64,000 bases of DNA, taken from contig NZ_CADIJW010000004.1 in NCBI RefSeq assembly GCF_902859745.1, positions 1 to 64,000 of the forward strand, in the 5' to 3' direction. A program made the position numbers and the translations under genes. The stretch's first letter is position 1. Each line of letters opens with the position of its first letter. Below the pieces are notes generated by a model, which saw only the letters and a list, made by a program, of their open reading frames with translations, did no database searches and was not told where the DNA came from. Below are positions 44,432 to 55,246 of the stretch, one piece after another. The DNA comes from Achromobacter dolens (GTDB taxonomy: Bacteria; Pseudomonadota; Gammaproteobacteria; Burkholderiales; Burkholderiaceae_B).

Positions 44432-45163
44432 CTAAGGGCCTGCCGGCGGCCTGTCTGGAGGCCGGTGCCCAGGGGCCTGCCGCGCCACCACGGCGCGGGC
44501 CTGTTCCAGCGCCCCGGATTGCGCATTCAGGCCCTGCAACCGCCGATTCAGCTCCTGCTGCAGCGATGGCGTGGCGACCTTGGCCTGCCCGTCCGCGAGC
44601 GTGATGTCGCCGGCATGGGTGGCAACGAAGTCGGCCACTCCCAGCGCCTCGCGCGCCACCGTGTCCATCCTGCCCGCGGCGTCAAGCAACTCGGCCGCGG
44701 GGGCCGTGACCGCCTCGTCGTACACACCGTCGTAGACCGACGCGAGATCCGGCGCCAGCTCCATGCCGCCGCGCGCCGTGTCGGCGCGGGCCCGGGCAGC
44801 CTGCAAGCCGCGGGCGCTGTCGGCAAGCGTCACGCGTGCGTCGCTCAGCGCCTGGCGCCGCCGCACGATGTCGTCGACCGATTGAATGCGCTCGGCCGCC
44901 AGCACCGGGCCCAGCGACGTCGCGGTCTTGGCCAGGGCGTCCTGGAAGTCGGTGATGACCGCATAGGCATCGCGATAGCGGCCGATGGCGTCCGACTCGG
45001 CCTCGCTCAGCGCGCCGATCGGCGCCAGCGCGCCAGCGGCGATACGTTGCTGCAGCAGACCGATGAAGGCGGCCCGCTCCTGCGGCTCGCGATTGCCGCA
45101 AGCCGTCAGCGCCAGCGCCATGGCCGCCGCCAGGGTGGCCAGGCAGATCCGCAGCATTGCCAT
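44432..45163 (-). CDS. DUF3053-like lipoprotein
   Basis: A 243-aa exported lipoprotein: hydrophobic signal (about 3-20) ending LALTAC with Cys22 as the lipidation site. The mature protein is nearly all helical, rich in Ala, Glu, Arg and Gln, with ERAAFIGLLQQRIA near the start, matching the YiaF/DUF3053 pattern. It lies 43 bp upstream of the AI-2E-family gene on the same strand. Function unknown. Confidence 0.72.
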   Translation of the reverse strand: MAMLRICLATLAAAMALALTACGNREPQERAAFIGLLQQRIAAGALAPIGALSEAESDAIGRYRDAYAVITDFQDALAKTATSLGPVLAAERIQSVDDIVRRRQALSDARVTLADSARGLQAARARADTARGGMELAPDLASVYDGVYDEAVTAPAAELLDAAGRMDTVAREALGVADFVATHAGDITLADGQAKVATPSLQQELNRRLQGLNAQSGALEQARAVVARQAPGHRPPDRPPAGP

Positions 45164-45317
45164 GCCCTTGCTCCTTGCGTAGTCCGTTGCCGCGCGGCTA
45201 TCGGCCCGCTACGCGGCCGGTGCCCCCGGCCAGATTATCCCGAAGCATCCGCCGCCTGCCGCCGGCGGGCGGATTTTGTTGCCATCGAAGCGATATGACA
45301 CAGGCGGCCCGGCGCGC

Positions 45318-45824
45318 TCAATCGAGCAACGCCAAACGCATCGCGCAGCGGCGGGCAGGATCGAATCCCGCGGCCGCCTCTTCCCGCAGCCGCGCGCGCA
45401 ATGTCGGCGTCAATTGCGCCGCGGGCACTTCGACAAAACCGTGCCGCCGGTAGAACGGGCCATTCCAGGGCAATTCCCGGTCCGTCGTCAGGACGACCGA
45501 GTCGTACTCCCCCGCCGCCCGCGCGACCACCGCGCGCAGCAGCCCGCCGCCCAGGCCTTGGCCCTGCCAAGGCCTGGAGACCGACATTTCCAACAGAAAC
45601 AGGTCGCCGTCCATCGGTTGCGCCAGCGCGAATCCCACGGGCCGGTCGCCGGCGTCCGCCGCGACCCACAGCAATCCCGCTGCGGCCGCATGCGCCAGCG
45701 TCGCTGTTGGCAGGGTTTCCCCCGTGGCCGCCCAGGCCATGGGCGTGCCGAGAAAGCGCTCGGCGGCGGAGCGCTCGATGTCGGGCAGCAAAGCAAGGTC
45801 GGCAGGATGGGCGCGTCGGATCAT
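45318..45824 (-). CDS. GNAT-family N-acetyltransferase
   Basis: A 168-aa single-domain acetyltransferase. The acetyl-CoA loop is QGQGLGGGLLRAVV (about 86-99), preceded by the strand LFLLEMSVSRPW. A late FYRRHGFVEV motif (about 124-133) completes motif B. The substrate is unknown. It has no partner gene in an obvious operon. Confidence 0.85.
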   Translation of the reverse strand: MIRRAHPADLALLPDIERSAAERFLGTPMAWAATGETLPTATLAHAAAAGLLWVAADAGDRPVGFALAQPMDGDLFLLEMSVSRPWQGQGLGGGLLRAVVARAAGEYDSVVLTTDRELPWNGPFYRRHGFVEVPAAQLTPTLRARLREEAAAGFDPARRCAMRLALLD

Positions 45825-45930
45825 GGGGCATCAGTATGCCCCAGGCAGGCGGGCGGGGCCTGTCGTTACCCCCTAGAATGTCGGTTTGCCGGCCCGCCAG
45901 GGCCGCCCTTCCTCCTAGCCATCCCACGGA

Positions 45931-46293
45931 ATGACTCAAGACGTTTCCCCCGACACCTGGGGCTTTGCCCAGCCCGACTGCCGCGGCGCCGCCGCGCTGC
46001 TGTATTTCATGAGCGACCTGGCGCGCGTGGCCAACCAGTACCTGCGCCCCGGCCGCCTGAGCCAGGAAGCGCTGGCCGACGCCCAGAAGGCTGTGGACGC
46101 GCTGCTGGAGCGCTATGTCGAGATCGAAGCCGCCCCCGAGGCCTTTGATGACGAACGCGTCGAACTGGCCCTGGAGACCGACACGCGCCCGGACGGTTCG
46201 ACCGCCGCCCAGGTCGCGTTGCGGATGTCGCCGCGGCTGGAAGGCCTGATCATCGAAGCCCAGCGACAGGCGGCGGGCCCCACCAGCCACTGA
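45931..46293 (+). CDS. 120-aa hypothetical protein
   Basis: A soluble, mainly helical acidic protein with CRGAAALLYFMSDLARVANQYL and a C-terminal alternating stretch. No conserved domain is recognised. GC-rich codon use like that of neighbours supports coding. Confidence 0.6.
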   Translation: MTQDVSPDTWGFAQPDCRGAAALLYFMSDLARVANQYLRPGRLSQEALADAQKAVDALLERYVEIEAAPEAFDDERVELALETDTRPDGSTAAQVALRMSPRLEGLIIEAQRQAAGPTSH

Positions 46294-47105
46294 CAGGGAA
46301 TCGCAGGCGTGTCGACGCCCCCTCGCCCGCGCGCCCTCTCGGTGCGACATGCCTGCTCCATCCAAAAACCCTTGCAAAATCACGGAACTAGATATAGAAT
46401 CATTGATTGAGCCGAAAAGTGCTGGAAAAAGTACGGGAAGCGGCTCATATATTTGGCTCATATAGAGCTGCCCGATTGGCATCGTTATCGTTGCCCAACT
46501 GACTGGCCCGATATTGGCCTGATTTTCGGTTGTTCGCTTTGCCACGCATTTGGCATTTGGCCCGCTTGCCGGGCGCTTGCAAGAAATCCTTCCCTGGGTC
46601 CGGTTTTATCCGTTCTGCGACAGATAACCCTAACAACGCAGACTCGATTGATGCCATCATGATGAATGGCAAGATCATCCCGCCCAGGTTTTCGTCTTAC
46701 GACAAACATTGCAGTTTTCTGATCATTTCGGCCTGATCGTTTCGGCCTGATCGAAAACCCTTATCCGCGGCCCTATCGGCGCGGTAAACCCGCGGCAACC
46801 CGCAGTAACCCCGCAGTAACCCATTCGCGGCGGCGACCCAACGCCACCGCCCGCCAGGAACGCCGTCCGTCATTGACCGACGCGGCCCGGCAACAAGCCG
46901 CAGGCGCATGCCCGCGGTCAGTACCTCCGCCACCGGCGTGACGCGCAACGCAAACCATGAGAATGCGCAAAACGCCGGCAACGGAGATGCGTTAGTGTCA
47001 TGCATGACTCGGCACGCGAACAGGACGCGACAACGCCCGCGCCCGGTCCTCGCGGCATGCAATGCACGGCAATCCCATAACAAGAACTTGAAAGAGAACA
47101 ACACC
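46294..47105. other. Gene-free stretch with an AT-rich patch and small repeats
   Basis: About 810 bp without a supportable gene. Between about 46375 and 46755 the base composition is clearly richer in A and T than the surroundings. It contains two GGCTCATATA copies near 46440-46465 and a tandem 14-bp repeat TTTCGGCCTGATCG (46726-46739 and 46740-46753). The right part has repeats of CGCAGTAACCC. It may be a remnant of transferred DNA. Confidence 0.5.
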
Positions 47106-47387
47106 ATGAATACTCGTTTCACGACCTCGGACCTGATCCGACGCCCGGCCCATACCAAGCTGGACAACATGCCGATCCACATCGGCGACATCGTTTATCT
47201 GCAACCGGCCCACGGCCCCGCCATTCGCGCCGCCGTGATCTTCAACGCGCCGATCGACGGCACGACCACGTACACCACCGAAGTGGTGCCGTGCGGGGCA
47301 GTCGCGCAAAAGGCGCCCGGCCAGCGCATCCGCTTCCGTCACGAGCACGTGCACCGCATCGAACCGGTGCGTCGCGCCGCTCGCTGA
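47106..47387 (+). CDS. 93-aa hypothetical protein
   Basis: A small basic protein with a beta-rich core (IHIGDIVYLQP, TYTTEVVPCG, RIRFRHEHVHRIEPV) suggesting an SH3- or KOW-like fold. This is a guess from pattern only. GAGAA lies about eight bases before the ATG. No neighbour shares its strand closely except cytochrome b561, 87 bp on. Confidence 0.55.
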   Translation: MNTRFTTSDLIRRPAHTKLDNMPIHIGDIVYLQPAHGPAIRAAVIFNAPIDGTTTYTTEVVPCGAVAQKAPGQRIRFRHEHVHRIEPVRRAAR

Positions 47388-47474
47388 GCTAGCGCAAACC
47401 CGCCGCGGTCATGCCGCGGCGGCTTCATTTGTGCGTGATAAAGTCGCAGGCAACGCAGTCATCGCCCGACCATC

Positions 47475-48167
47475 ATGCAAAACAACCGGCTTGCCATCCG
47501 CATCTGGGACCTTCCCACCCGCCTCTTCCACTGGGCGCTCGTCGTCTGTATCGTCGGCGCCTTCGTCAGCGTCAAGCTGGGCGGTCTGTACATGGATTGG
47601 CATGTGCGCTTCGGCTGCGTCGCGCTGGGCCTGATCATCTTCCGCCTGCTGTGGGGCTTTGTCGGCCCGCGCTATGCGCGCTTCGCGCAGTTCGTGCGCG
47701 GCCCGCGCGCGGTGGCCAGCTACCTCAAGGGCGCGGCCGCGCCCGCCGGCCACAATCCGCTGGGTGCGCTGTCGGTGCTGGCGCTGCTGCTGGTGATCGG
47801 TTTCCAGGCCGTGAGCGGCCTGTTCACTACCGACGACATCATGACCCAGGGCCCGCTGTTCGGTCACGTCAGCGAATCCACCGCCAGCCTGCTGACCTCG
47901 TGGCACAAGCTCAACGAATGGGTCATCATCGGCCTGGTCGCCCTGCACTTGCTGGCCGTGGCCTGGTACGCGCTGGTGCGGCGCAAGCGGCTGGTGCGCG
48001 CCATCATCACCGGCAATGTCGACCCGAAAGACGTCCCGGCCGGCACCCCGCCGACCCAGGACGGGTTCGCAATCTGGCTGCGCGCCCTGATCCTGGGCGC
48101 CTGTGTCACCGGCCTGGTGCTGTGGATTCGCTCGCTGGAGATCGCCGCGGACATGTCGTTCTCGTAG
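47475..48167 (+). CDS. Cytochrome b561-family diheme protein
   Basis: A 230-aa inner-membrane protein with four core helices and a fifth near the C-terminus. Candidate haem ligands: His19 (LFHW), His43 (MDWHVRFG), His144 (SWHKLNEW) and His158 (ALHLLAV), the pattern of Ni/Fe-hydrogenase-type/b561 cytochromes. It would pass electrons between quinone and a periplasmic c-type cytochrome. The convergent cytochrome c' gene is the likely partner. Confidence 0.88.
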   Translation: MQNNRLAIRIWDLPTRLFHWALVVCIVGAFVSVKLGGLYMDWHVRFGCVALGLIIFRLLWGFVGPRYARFAQFVRGPRAVASYLKGAAAPAGHNPLGALSVLALLLVIGFQAVSGLFTTDDIMTQGPLFGHVSESTASLLTSWHKLNEWVIIGLVALHLLAVAWYALVRRKRLVRAIITGNVDPKDVPAGTPPTQDGFAIWLRALILGACVTGLVLWIRSLEIAADMSFS

Positions 48168-48213
48168 CTGTCCGGCTCGCGCAGGGCGCGACAACCAAAC
48201 CGCGCGCCAAAAG

Positions 48214-48239
48214 AAAAGCCCCTCGTTCGAGGGGCTTTT
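48214..48239. terminator. Bidirectional terminator between cytochrome b561 and cytochrome c' genes
   Basis: AAAAGCCCCTCG and CGAGGGGCTTTT form a perfect stem around TT, with A/T runs on both sides. It can end both converging transcripts. Confidence 0.88.
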
Positions 48240-48276
48240 CGCATGCGACGGATGCGCCACGGAGGGCGCGGCCGGC

Positions 48277-48735
48277 TTACTTCTTCTTGCGGTAGGCGTC
48301 GTGACAGGCCTTGCAGCTCGCGCCCACGTCGCCGAAGGCGGCGCGCAGCTTGTCCAGGTCGCCGGCGTCGGCGGCGGCCGACAGCTTGACGATGTTGTCC
48401 TGGAACGCCTGCTGCTTCTGCTTGAAGCCGGCCGCGTCGCTCCAGATTTCCGGACGGGCATCGCCGCCTTCCGTGCCCGCGCCGAAAGCCGTCCACGGCA
48501 GCGCCGACAGGGTCTTGAGCACTTCGACGTTGGCCTTGATCTGGGCCGCGTCGTAGGGCGCCTGGCCCTTGATCACCGGCGTCATGCGGCCGAAGTGCGA
48601 TGCCATCAGCGTCAGCGCCGACTGGCGGTACTTGACGGCGTCTTCGGGCTTGGCGAACTGCGCCTGGGCCGAGGTCGCCAGCAGCGACCCGACGGTCATA
48701 CAGGCCAGCGCGGCGAGCGTGGACAACTTCTTCAT
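48277..48735 (-). CDS. Cytochrome c'
   Basis: A 152-aa periplasmic four-helix-bundle cytochrome. The signal peptide is cleaved after AQA (about residue 25). The haem-binding CKACH (141-145) is close to the C-terminus, the diagnostic position in cytochrome c'. The family binds NO and may protect against nitrosative stress. The start at 48735 has GGGAG nine bases upstream. Confidence 0.93.
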   Translation of the reverse strand: MKKLSTLAALACMTVGSLLATSAQAQFAKPEDAVKYRQSALTLMASHFGRMTPVIKGQAPYDAAQIKANVEVLKTLSALPWTAFGAGTEGGDARPEIWSDAAGFKQKQQAFQDNIVKLSAAADAGDLDKLRAAFGDVGASCKACHDAYRKKK

Positions 48736-48791
48736 TGCAATCTCCCGTAAGTACAACAAGAATGCCGCGCGCCCGGCGCGCGGCAAGGCGA

Positions 48792-50279
<1,488 letters not shown>

Positions 50280-50329
50280 TCATGCGGCCTGCTATACTTC
50301 GGCCGCTTTCCGACTCCGCTTGTGAATCC

Positions 50330-50941
50330 ATGAAACTGATCGGCTCGCTTACCAGTCCATACGTGCGCAAGGTGCGTATCGTCATGGCCGAGAAAAAGCT
50401 GGATTACCGGCTCGAACTCGAAAACGTCTGGTCCGCCGACACGCAGATCCAAACGTACAACCCCCTGGGCAAGGTGCCCTGCCTGGTCATGGAAGATGGC
50501 GGCGCCCTGTTCGATTCGCGCGTCATCGTCGAATACCTGGACACCTTGTCCCCCGTCGCCCGCCTGATTCCGCAGCCGGGCCGCGATCGCGCGGCCGTCA
50601 AGTGCTGGGAAGCCATCGCCGATGGCCTGCTGGATGCGTGCGTCACCATCGTCAAGGAAAAGCAGCGCCCCGAGGCGCAGCGCAGCCCCGAATGGATCGA
50701 ACGCCAGTACGGCAAGATCCGCGCCAGCCTGGACGCCATGGACAAGAGCCTGGGCGACAACGCCCACTGCATGGGCATCAACTACAGCCTGGCCGACATC
50801 GCCGTGGGCTGTGCCCTGGGCTACCTGGACCTGCGCTTCGCCGAACTCGACTGGCGCGCCAACCACCCCAACCTGGCGCGCCTGTACGACAAGCTGTCGC
50901 AGCGCCAGTCGTTCGTGGACACCATCCCCAAGACGGCCTGA
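50330..50941 (+). CDS. Glutathione S-transferase (YibF-like)
   Basis: 203 aa with an N-terminal thioredoxin-like domain (1-78). It contains SPYVRKVRIVMAEKKL at the glutathione site, a cis-proline at VPCLV (about 49-53) and DSRVIVEYL (62-70). The C-terminal helical domain has YSLADIAVGCALGYLDLRF (about 151-169). It is divergent from purB. The substrate is unknown. Confidence 0.9.
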   Translation: MKLIGSLTSPYVRKVRIVMAEKKLDYRLELENVWSADTQIQTYNPLGKVPCLVMEDGGALFDSRVIVEYLDTLSPVARLIPQPGRDRAAVKCWEAIADGLLDACVTIVKEKQRPEAQRSPEWIERQYGKIRASLDAMDKSLGDNAHCMGINYSLADIAVGCALGYLDLRFAELDWRANHPNLARLYDKLSQRQSFVDTIPKTA

Positions 50942-50969
50942 CGCGCCTCCGGCGCCCACCCGCAACGCT

Positions 50970-50990
50970 CCGGCCGCCTCGCGCGGCCGG
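50970..50990 (+). terminator. Hairpin after the GST gene
   Basis: CCGGCCGC pairs with GCGGCCGG, followed by only TTTC, so a weak terminator. Confidence 0.4.
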
Positions 50991-51003
50991 TTTCACGTCC
51001 GGC

Positions 51004-51822
51004 TCAGGCCGAGAATGCCTGGCCGGCCTTGAACAGCATGTAGGCCGCCAGCGCAAACAGCAGGCAGGCGAACACCCGCTTCAGCGTCTGCACCGGCAGG
51101 CGGTGCGCCATGCGCGCGCCCAGCGGCGCCGTCAGGACGCTGACGCACACCAGCACCAGCAGGGCCGGCCAGTAGATGTAACCCAGCATGCCGGGTCGGG
51201 TCGCGCCCTCGTTCAGGCCCGACACGACGTAGCCGATGCTGTTGGCCAGCGCGATGGGAAAGCCCAGCGCCGCCGAGGTCGAGACCGCGTTGTGCAGCGC
51301 CACGTTGCACCAGACCATGAACGGCACCGACAGGAAGCCGCCGCCCGCCCCCACCAGCCCCGACAGGAAGCCGATGCCGGCGCCGGCCGCGCTGGTGCCT
51401 ATCACGCCGGGCATCTGGCGGCTCGGCTTGGGCTTCTTGTTGCGCAGCATGTTCCAGCCGGAATAGCCCACGAACAGCGCGAAGAACAGCGACAGCCACA
51501 GGGTGCTGAGCGCCGCGAACACCGCGCCGCCCGACAGCAGGCCGCCCAGGATGATGCCCGGCGCCATGGCCCAGACGATCGGCCACTTGATGGTGCCCTT
51601 CTGCTGGTGCGCGCGCACGCTGGAGATCGAGGTGAACAGGATCGAGGTCATCGAGGTGGCGATGGCGGCGTGCACCACCAGGTCGGCCGGCATGCCCTTC
51701 CAGGCGAACAGCATCGTCAGGAACGGCACCAGCAGCATGCCGCCGCCGATGCCCAGCAAGCCCGCCGCGAAACCCGCCACCGCGCCCAGCGCCAGCAGGC
51801 AAATCACCATCGTTACATCCAC
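51004..51822 (-). CDS. TauE/SafE-family (TSUP) permease
   Basis: A 272-aa inner-membrane protein with about eight helices in two repeats. The repeats begin GAVAGFAAGLLGIGGGMLLVP and GIGFLSGLVGAGGGFLSVP, the duplicated TSUP motif. The family moves sulfite, sulfoacetate or other organic anions. It lies 122 bp downstream of mnmA on the same strand. Confidence 0.9.
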   Translation of the reverse strand: MDVTMVICLLALGAVAGFAAGLLGIGGGMLLVPFLTMLFAWKGMPADLVVHAAIATSMTSILFTSISSVRAHQQKGTIKWPIVWAMAPGIILGGLLSGGAVFAALSTLWLSLFFALFVGYSGWNMLRNKKPKPSRQMPGVIGTSAAGAGIGFLSGLVGAGGGFLSVPFMVWCNVALHNAVSTSAALGFPIALANSIGYVVSGLNEGATRPGMLGYIYWPALLVLVCVSVLTAPLGARMAHRLPVQTLKRVFACLLFALAAYMLFKAGQAFSA

Positions 51823-51944
51823 ATCCCTCTCCTCGTTGTCGGCGTGCGCCGTTTTTCATGAGCCAGGCCCCGCGGACGCGACGCCCGCGGGGCCTGGCTG
51901 GAACTGCTATCGGTATGGCGGCGGCCCGTGGCGGGCCGGGTTGT

Positions 51945-53063
51945 CTAGACGATGATGCCGCCGCCCAGGCAGATATCGCCATCGTAAAGCACCGCGGATT
52001 GCCCGGGCGTGACCGCCCATTGCGGCTCGACGAAGTCGAGCGTGAAGCCTGCGGCGGTCGCATCACCCAGCCGGCAAGCCGCATCGGCCTGGCGGTAGCG
52101 CGTCTTGGCGCCGTATTCCCCGGCGGCGGGCGCCTGCCCGGCCACCCAACTGACGTCCTGCGCCCGCAGCGAGCCGGACAGCAACCAGGGATGGTCGTGC
52201 CCCTGCACCACGTAGAGCACGTTGCGTTCCAGATCCTTGCGCGCCACGTACCAGGCCTCGGCCGTGCCGTCCTCGCGCTGGCGGCCCTTCACGCCGCCGA
52301 CGCCCAGGCCCTTGCGCTGGCCCAGCGTGTAGAACGACAGGCCCTCGTGGCGTCCGACCTTCTGCCCCTCGGGCGTCAGGATCGGGCCCGGCTCGGTCGG
52401 CAGGTAGCGGTTGAGGAACTCGCGGAACGGCCGCTCGCCGATGAAGCAGATGCCGGTGGAGTCCTTCTTGGCCGCGTTGTGCAGGCCGATCTCGTGCGCG
52501 ATGCGGCGCACTTCGGTCTTGTGGATCTCACCCAGAGGGAACAGGGTGCGCGACAGTTGCGCCTGGTTCAGCCGGTGCAGGAAATAGCTCTGGTCCTTGG
52601 ACCCGTCCAGCGCCTTGAGCAGCTCGAAGCGCGATCCGCCGCCCTCGGCCGCCACTTCGCGCACGCGGGCGTAATGGCCGGTGGCGATGTGTTCGGCGCC
52701 CAGCGCCATGGCGTGGTCGAGGAAGGCCTTGAACTTGATCTCGGCGTTGCACAGCACGTCCGGGTTGGGCGTGCGGCCGGCCGAGTATTCGCGCAGGAAT
52801 TCCGCGAACACGCGGTCCTTGTATTCGGCGGCGAAATTGACGTATTCGAATTCCACGCCGACGAGGTCGGCCACGCTGGCCGCGTCCAGCAGATCCTGGC
52901 GGGTGGAGCAGTATTCGGAATCGTCGTCGTCTTCCCAGTTCTTCATGAACAGGCCGACGACCTCGTAGCCTTGCTGCTTGAGCAGCCAGGCGGTGACCGA
53001 AGAATCGACCCCGCCGGACATGCCGACGACAACGCGGCCCTTCTTGGTGGATGTTTGACTCAT
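51945..53063 (-). CDS. mnmA: tRNA-specific 2-thiouridylase MnmA
   Basis: A 372-aa enzyme that thiolates the wobble uridine of tRNA-Lys, Glu and Gln using ATP and a relayed persulfide. The PP-loop is GMSGGVDSS (14-22). The catalytic cysteines are Cys105 ([10 protein letters not shown]) and Cys206 ([10 protein letters not shown]). GHYARV and [13 protein letters not shown] are further hallmarks. It is immediately downstream of a LysR gene (12-bp gap), so probably cotranscribed. Confidence 0.96.
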   Translation of the reverse strand: MSQTSTKKGRVVVGMSGGVDSSVTAWLLKQQGYEVVGLFMKNWEDDDDSEYCSTRQDLLDAASVADLVGVEFEYVNFAAEYKDRVFAEFLREYSAGRTPNPDVLCNAEIKFKAFLDHAMALGAEHIATGHYARVREVAAEGGGSRFELLKALDGSKDQSYFLHRLNQAQLSRTLFPLGEIHKTEVRRIAHEIGLHNAAKKDSTGICFIGERPFREFLNRYLPTEPGPILTPEGQKVGRHEGLSFYTLGQRKGLGVGGVKGRQREDGTAEAWYVARKDLERNVLYVVQGHDHPWLLSGSLRAQDVSWVAGQAPAAGEYGAKTRYRQADAACRLGDATAAGFTLDFVEPQWAVTPGQSAVLYDGDICLGGGIIV

Positions 53064-53075
53064 GATGATGCCATT

Positions 53076-53996
53076 TTACTGTGGGCTGGCCGCGTCCTGC
53101 GGCTGCGGCTCGGCCGCCCGCGAGACCTCCATCAGCCAGGTCCGGAACGCCTGCAGCGTCGGCAGGTTGGCCTTCTGGTCCGGGTAGCACAGGTAATAGC
53201 CCATGCGCGCGCGGATCGGTAGCTGCATCGCCACCGCCAGCTTGCCGTCGCGCAGTTCGTCCTCGATCAGGCAGCGCGGGATCAGCGCCACGCCGAAACC
53301 GGCGGCTGCCGCCTGCGACAGCAGCGCATACTGGTCGAAGCGCGCTCCTTCCAGGCTGCGCCGGCTGTCGCAGCCGGCCTGCTCGAACCAGTCGCGCCAG
53401 CCTTCCAGGGCCGAGGTGTGATGCAGCAGGGGGTAGGCCAGCAGGTCCGCCGGCGTGCTACAGCCGCCCGGAATCAGGCGCGGGCTGCAGACCGGCAGGA
53501 TCTCGCGGCCGACGATGTAGTCGGCGCCGCTGCCCGGCCAGATGCCTTCGCCGAAACGGACGGCGGCGTCCAGTTCGGGCGAGGAAAAGTCATAGCCCTG
53601 GCGATGCGGCAGGAATTCCACGTGGATGTCGGGCCGCAGCCGCATGAAAGCCGTGAGACGCGGAATCAGCCAGCGCGCGCCGAAGGTCGGCATACAGGTC
53701 AGGTTGAGCGTGCCGCCCTGCCCCTGGTGCGCGATCAGCTCGACGGTGGCGGCTTCGATCTGCCCCAACCCGGCCTGCACCTTGGTCAGATAGCTGCGGC
53801 CGGCCTCGGTCAGGACCAGGCCTTGCCTGATGCGCAGGAATAGTTCGACGCCAACGAACTCCTCCAGGTGTTTCACTTGCTTACTCACTGCGCCCTGCGT
53901 GACGCACAGTTCCTGGGCGGCGCGGGTGAAGCTGCTATGCCTGGCGGCGACTTCGAAAGCCTGCAGGTCGGTGAGGGAAGGACAGAACCGTCTCAT
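53076..53996 (-). CDS. LysR-family transcriptional regulator (GcvA-like)
   Basis: A 306-aa LysR regulator. The winged HTH occupies residues 6-65, with LQAFEVAARHSSFTRAAQEL and QGAVSKQVKHLEEFVGVELF. The effector-binding domain (about 90-295) has NLTCMPTFGARWLIPRL. The start at 53996 has GGAGG nine bases upstream. It lies divergent from the Bug receptor gene, which is a candidate target, and directly ahead of mnmA. Confidence 0.9.
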   Translation of the reverse strand: MRRFCPSLTDLQAFEVAARHSSFTRAAQELCVTQGAVSKQVKHLEEFVGVELFLRIRQGLVLTEAGRSYLTKVQAGLGQIEAATVELIAHQGQGGTLNLTCMPTFGARWLIPRLTAFMRLRPDIHVEFLPHRQGYDFSSPELDAAVRFGEGIWPGSGADYIVGREILPVCSPRLIPGGCSTPADLLAYPLLHHTSALEGWRDWFEQAGCDSRRSLEGARFDQYALLSQAAAAGFGVALIPRCLIEDELRDGKLAVAMQLPIRARMGYYLCYPDQKANLPTLQAFRTWLMEVSRAAEPQPQDAASPQ

Positions 53997-54186
53997 GGGA
54001 TAGCGCCTCCGCACCGGGGTTTCCGGCAGGCGAAGTTACAAAAAGAAACTCCGCCGAAAGAGAGGCATGAAAAAAAGTCATAGCTTAAGGAGAAACTTTC
54101 GTTTGTGCAAACTAGGGTTGCACGAAAGAATCTTGCTGTTTGCGTCTGCCTTTTGCGCATCCGCGTTCCAATTCATAGGGGAATTC

Positions 54187-55176
54187 ATGCAACGCCGTAA
54201 TGTAGTCCTGGGCCTGTGTGTCGCCGCCGCGACCCTGGCCACGCCGCTGACCTCGGGCATCGCCCATGCCGAGGACGCCTACCCGAGCAAGCCGATCCGC
54301 CTGATCGTGCCGTTCCCGCCCGGGGGCACCACCGACATCGTCGGCCGCCTGTTCGCCGACAAGCTCGGCAAGGAACTGAATCAGACCGTCGTGGTGGAAA
54401 ACCGCGGCGGCGCCGGCGGTTCCATCGGCAGCGCCTTCGTCGCCAGCAGCGCGCCGGACGGCTACACACTGGGCATCGCCACCGTCAGCACGCACGGCAT
54501 CAACCCGGCCATCTACCCGAACCTGCCGTTCGATGGCGAGAAGGACTTCACGCCGGTTTCGAACCTGGCCGCCGTGCCGAACATCATGACCATCAACCCG
54601 AAGGTGCAGGCCAAGGACATGGCCGAGTTCATCAAGCTGGCCAAGAGCCAGCCGGGCAAGCTGACGTACGCCTCGGCCGGCAACGGCTCGGTCTCGCACA
54701 TGATGGGCGAACTGTTCAAGATGGCCTCGGGCACCGACCTGATGCACGTGCCCTATCGTGGCGTGGGCCCGGCGCTGAACGACGCGCTGGCCGGCCAGGT
54801 CGACGTCATGTATGACAACCTGCCGTCCACCCTGCCGCACGTGCAGTCCGGCCGCCTGATCGCCATGGCTGTCGCCGCGCCCAAGCGCGTGGCCAGCCTG
54901 CCGAACGTGCCCACCTTCGCCGAAGTCGGCCTGCCCGCCGTCAACGACGCCTCGTGGTTCGGCCTGGTCGCCCCGGCCAAGCTGCCCGCCCCGATCCTGG
55001 CCAAGCTGAACGCCGCCGTGCAGAAGGTCAGCGCCGAAGCCGACGTCAAGTCGCGCCTGGAAGCGCTGGGCGCCGAACCGGCCGCCAACAGCCCGGAAGC
55101 GTTTGCCAAGCAGATCTCGGCCGAGATCGCCAAGAACAAGCGCATCGCCAAAGAAGCCAATGTGAAGATCGACTGA
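54187..55176 (+). CDS. Bug-family tripartite tricarboxylate-type substrate-binding protein
   Basis: A 329-aa periplasmic binding protein of the Bug (Bordetella uptake gene) family. Signal peptide 1-28 ends AHA. The family motif YPSKPIRLIVPFPPGGTTDIVGR lies at 32-54 (PPGGTTD is the ligand-phosphate-like loop). GGAGGSIGS and HVPYRG follow. Many Bug genes are orphans with no membrane TctAB partner, as here. The ligand is unknown. The start at 54187 has AGGGGA upstream. Confidence 0.93.
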   Translation: MQRRNVVLGLCVAAATLATPLTSGIAHAEDAYPSKPIRLIVPFPPGGTTDIVGRLFADKLGKELNQTVVVENRGGAGGSIGSAFVASSAPDGYTLGIATVSTHGINPAIYPNLPFDGEKDFTPVSNLAAVPNIMTINPKVQAKDMAEFIKLAKSQPGKLTYASAGNGSVSHMMGELFKMASGTDLMHVPYRGVGPALNDALAGQVDVMYDNLPSTLPHVQSGRLIAMAVAAPKRVASLPNVPTFAEVGLPAVNDASWFGLVAPAKLPAPILAKLNAAVQKVSAEADVKSRLEALGAEPAANSPEAFAKQISAEIAKNKRIAKEANVKID

Positions 55177-55185
55177 GCGATCTTC

Positions 55186-55219
55186 GATCCCCGCCGCGCC
55201 CGCGCGGCGCGCGGGGATC
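55186..55219 (+). other. Hairpin between the Bug and N-formylglutamate amidohydrolase genes
   Basis: GATCCCCGC pairs with GCGGGGATC around a long GC-rich loop. There is no T-run, so it may protect the upstream message or reduce readthrough. Confidence 0.4.
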
Positions 55220-55246
55220 TCCGATTCACGAACGCAATACCCCTAT

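Noticed and set aside
46445-46678. 77-codon minus-strand frame in the AT-rich island
   Set aside because: No ribosome-binding site or domain pattern; overlapping plus-strand frames are equally open.
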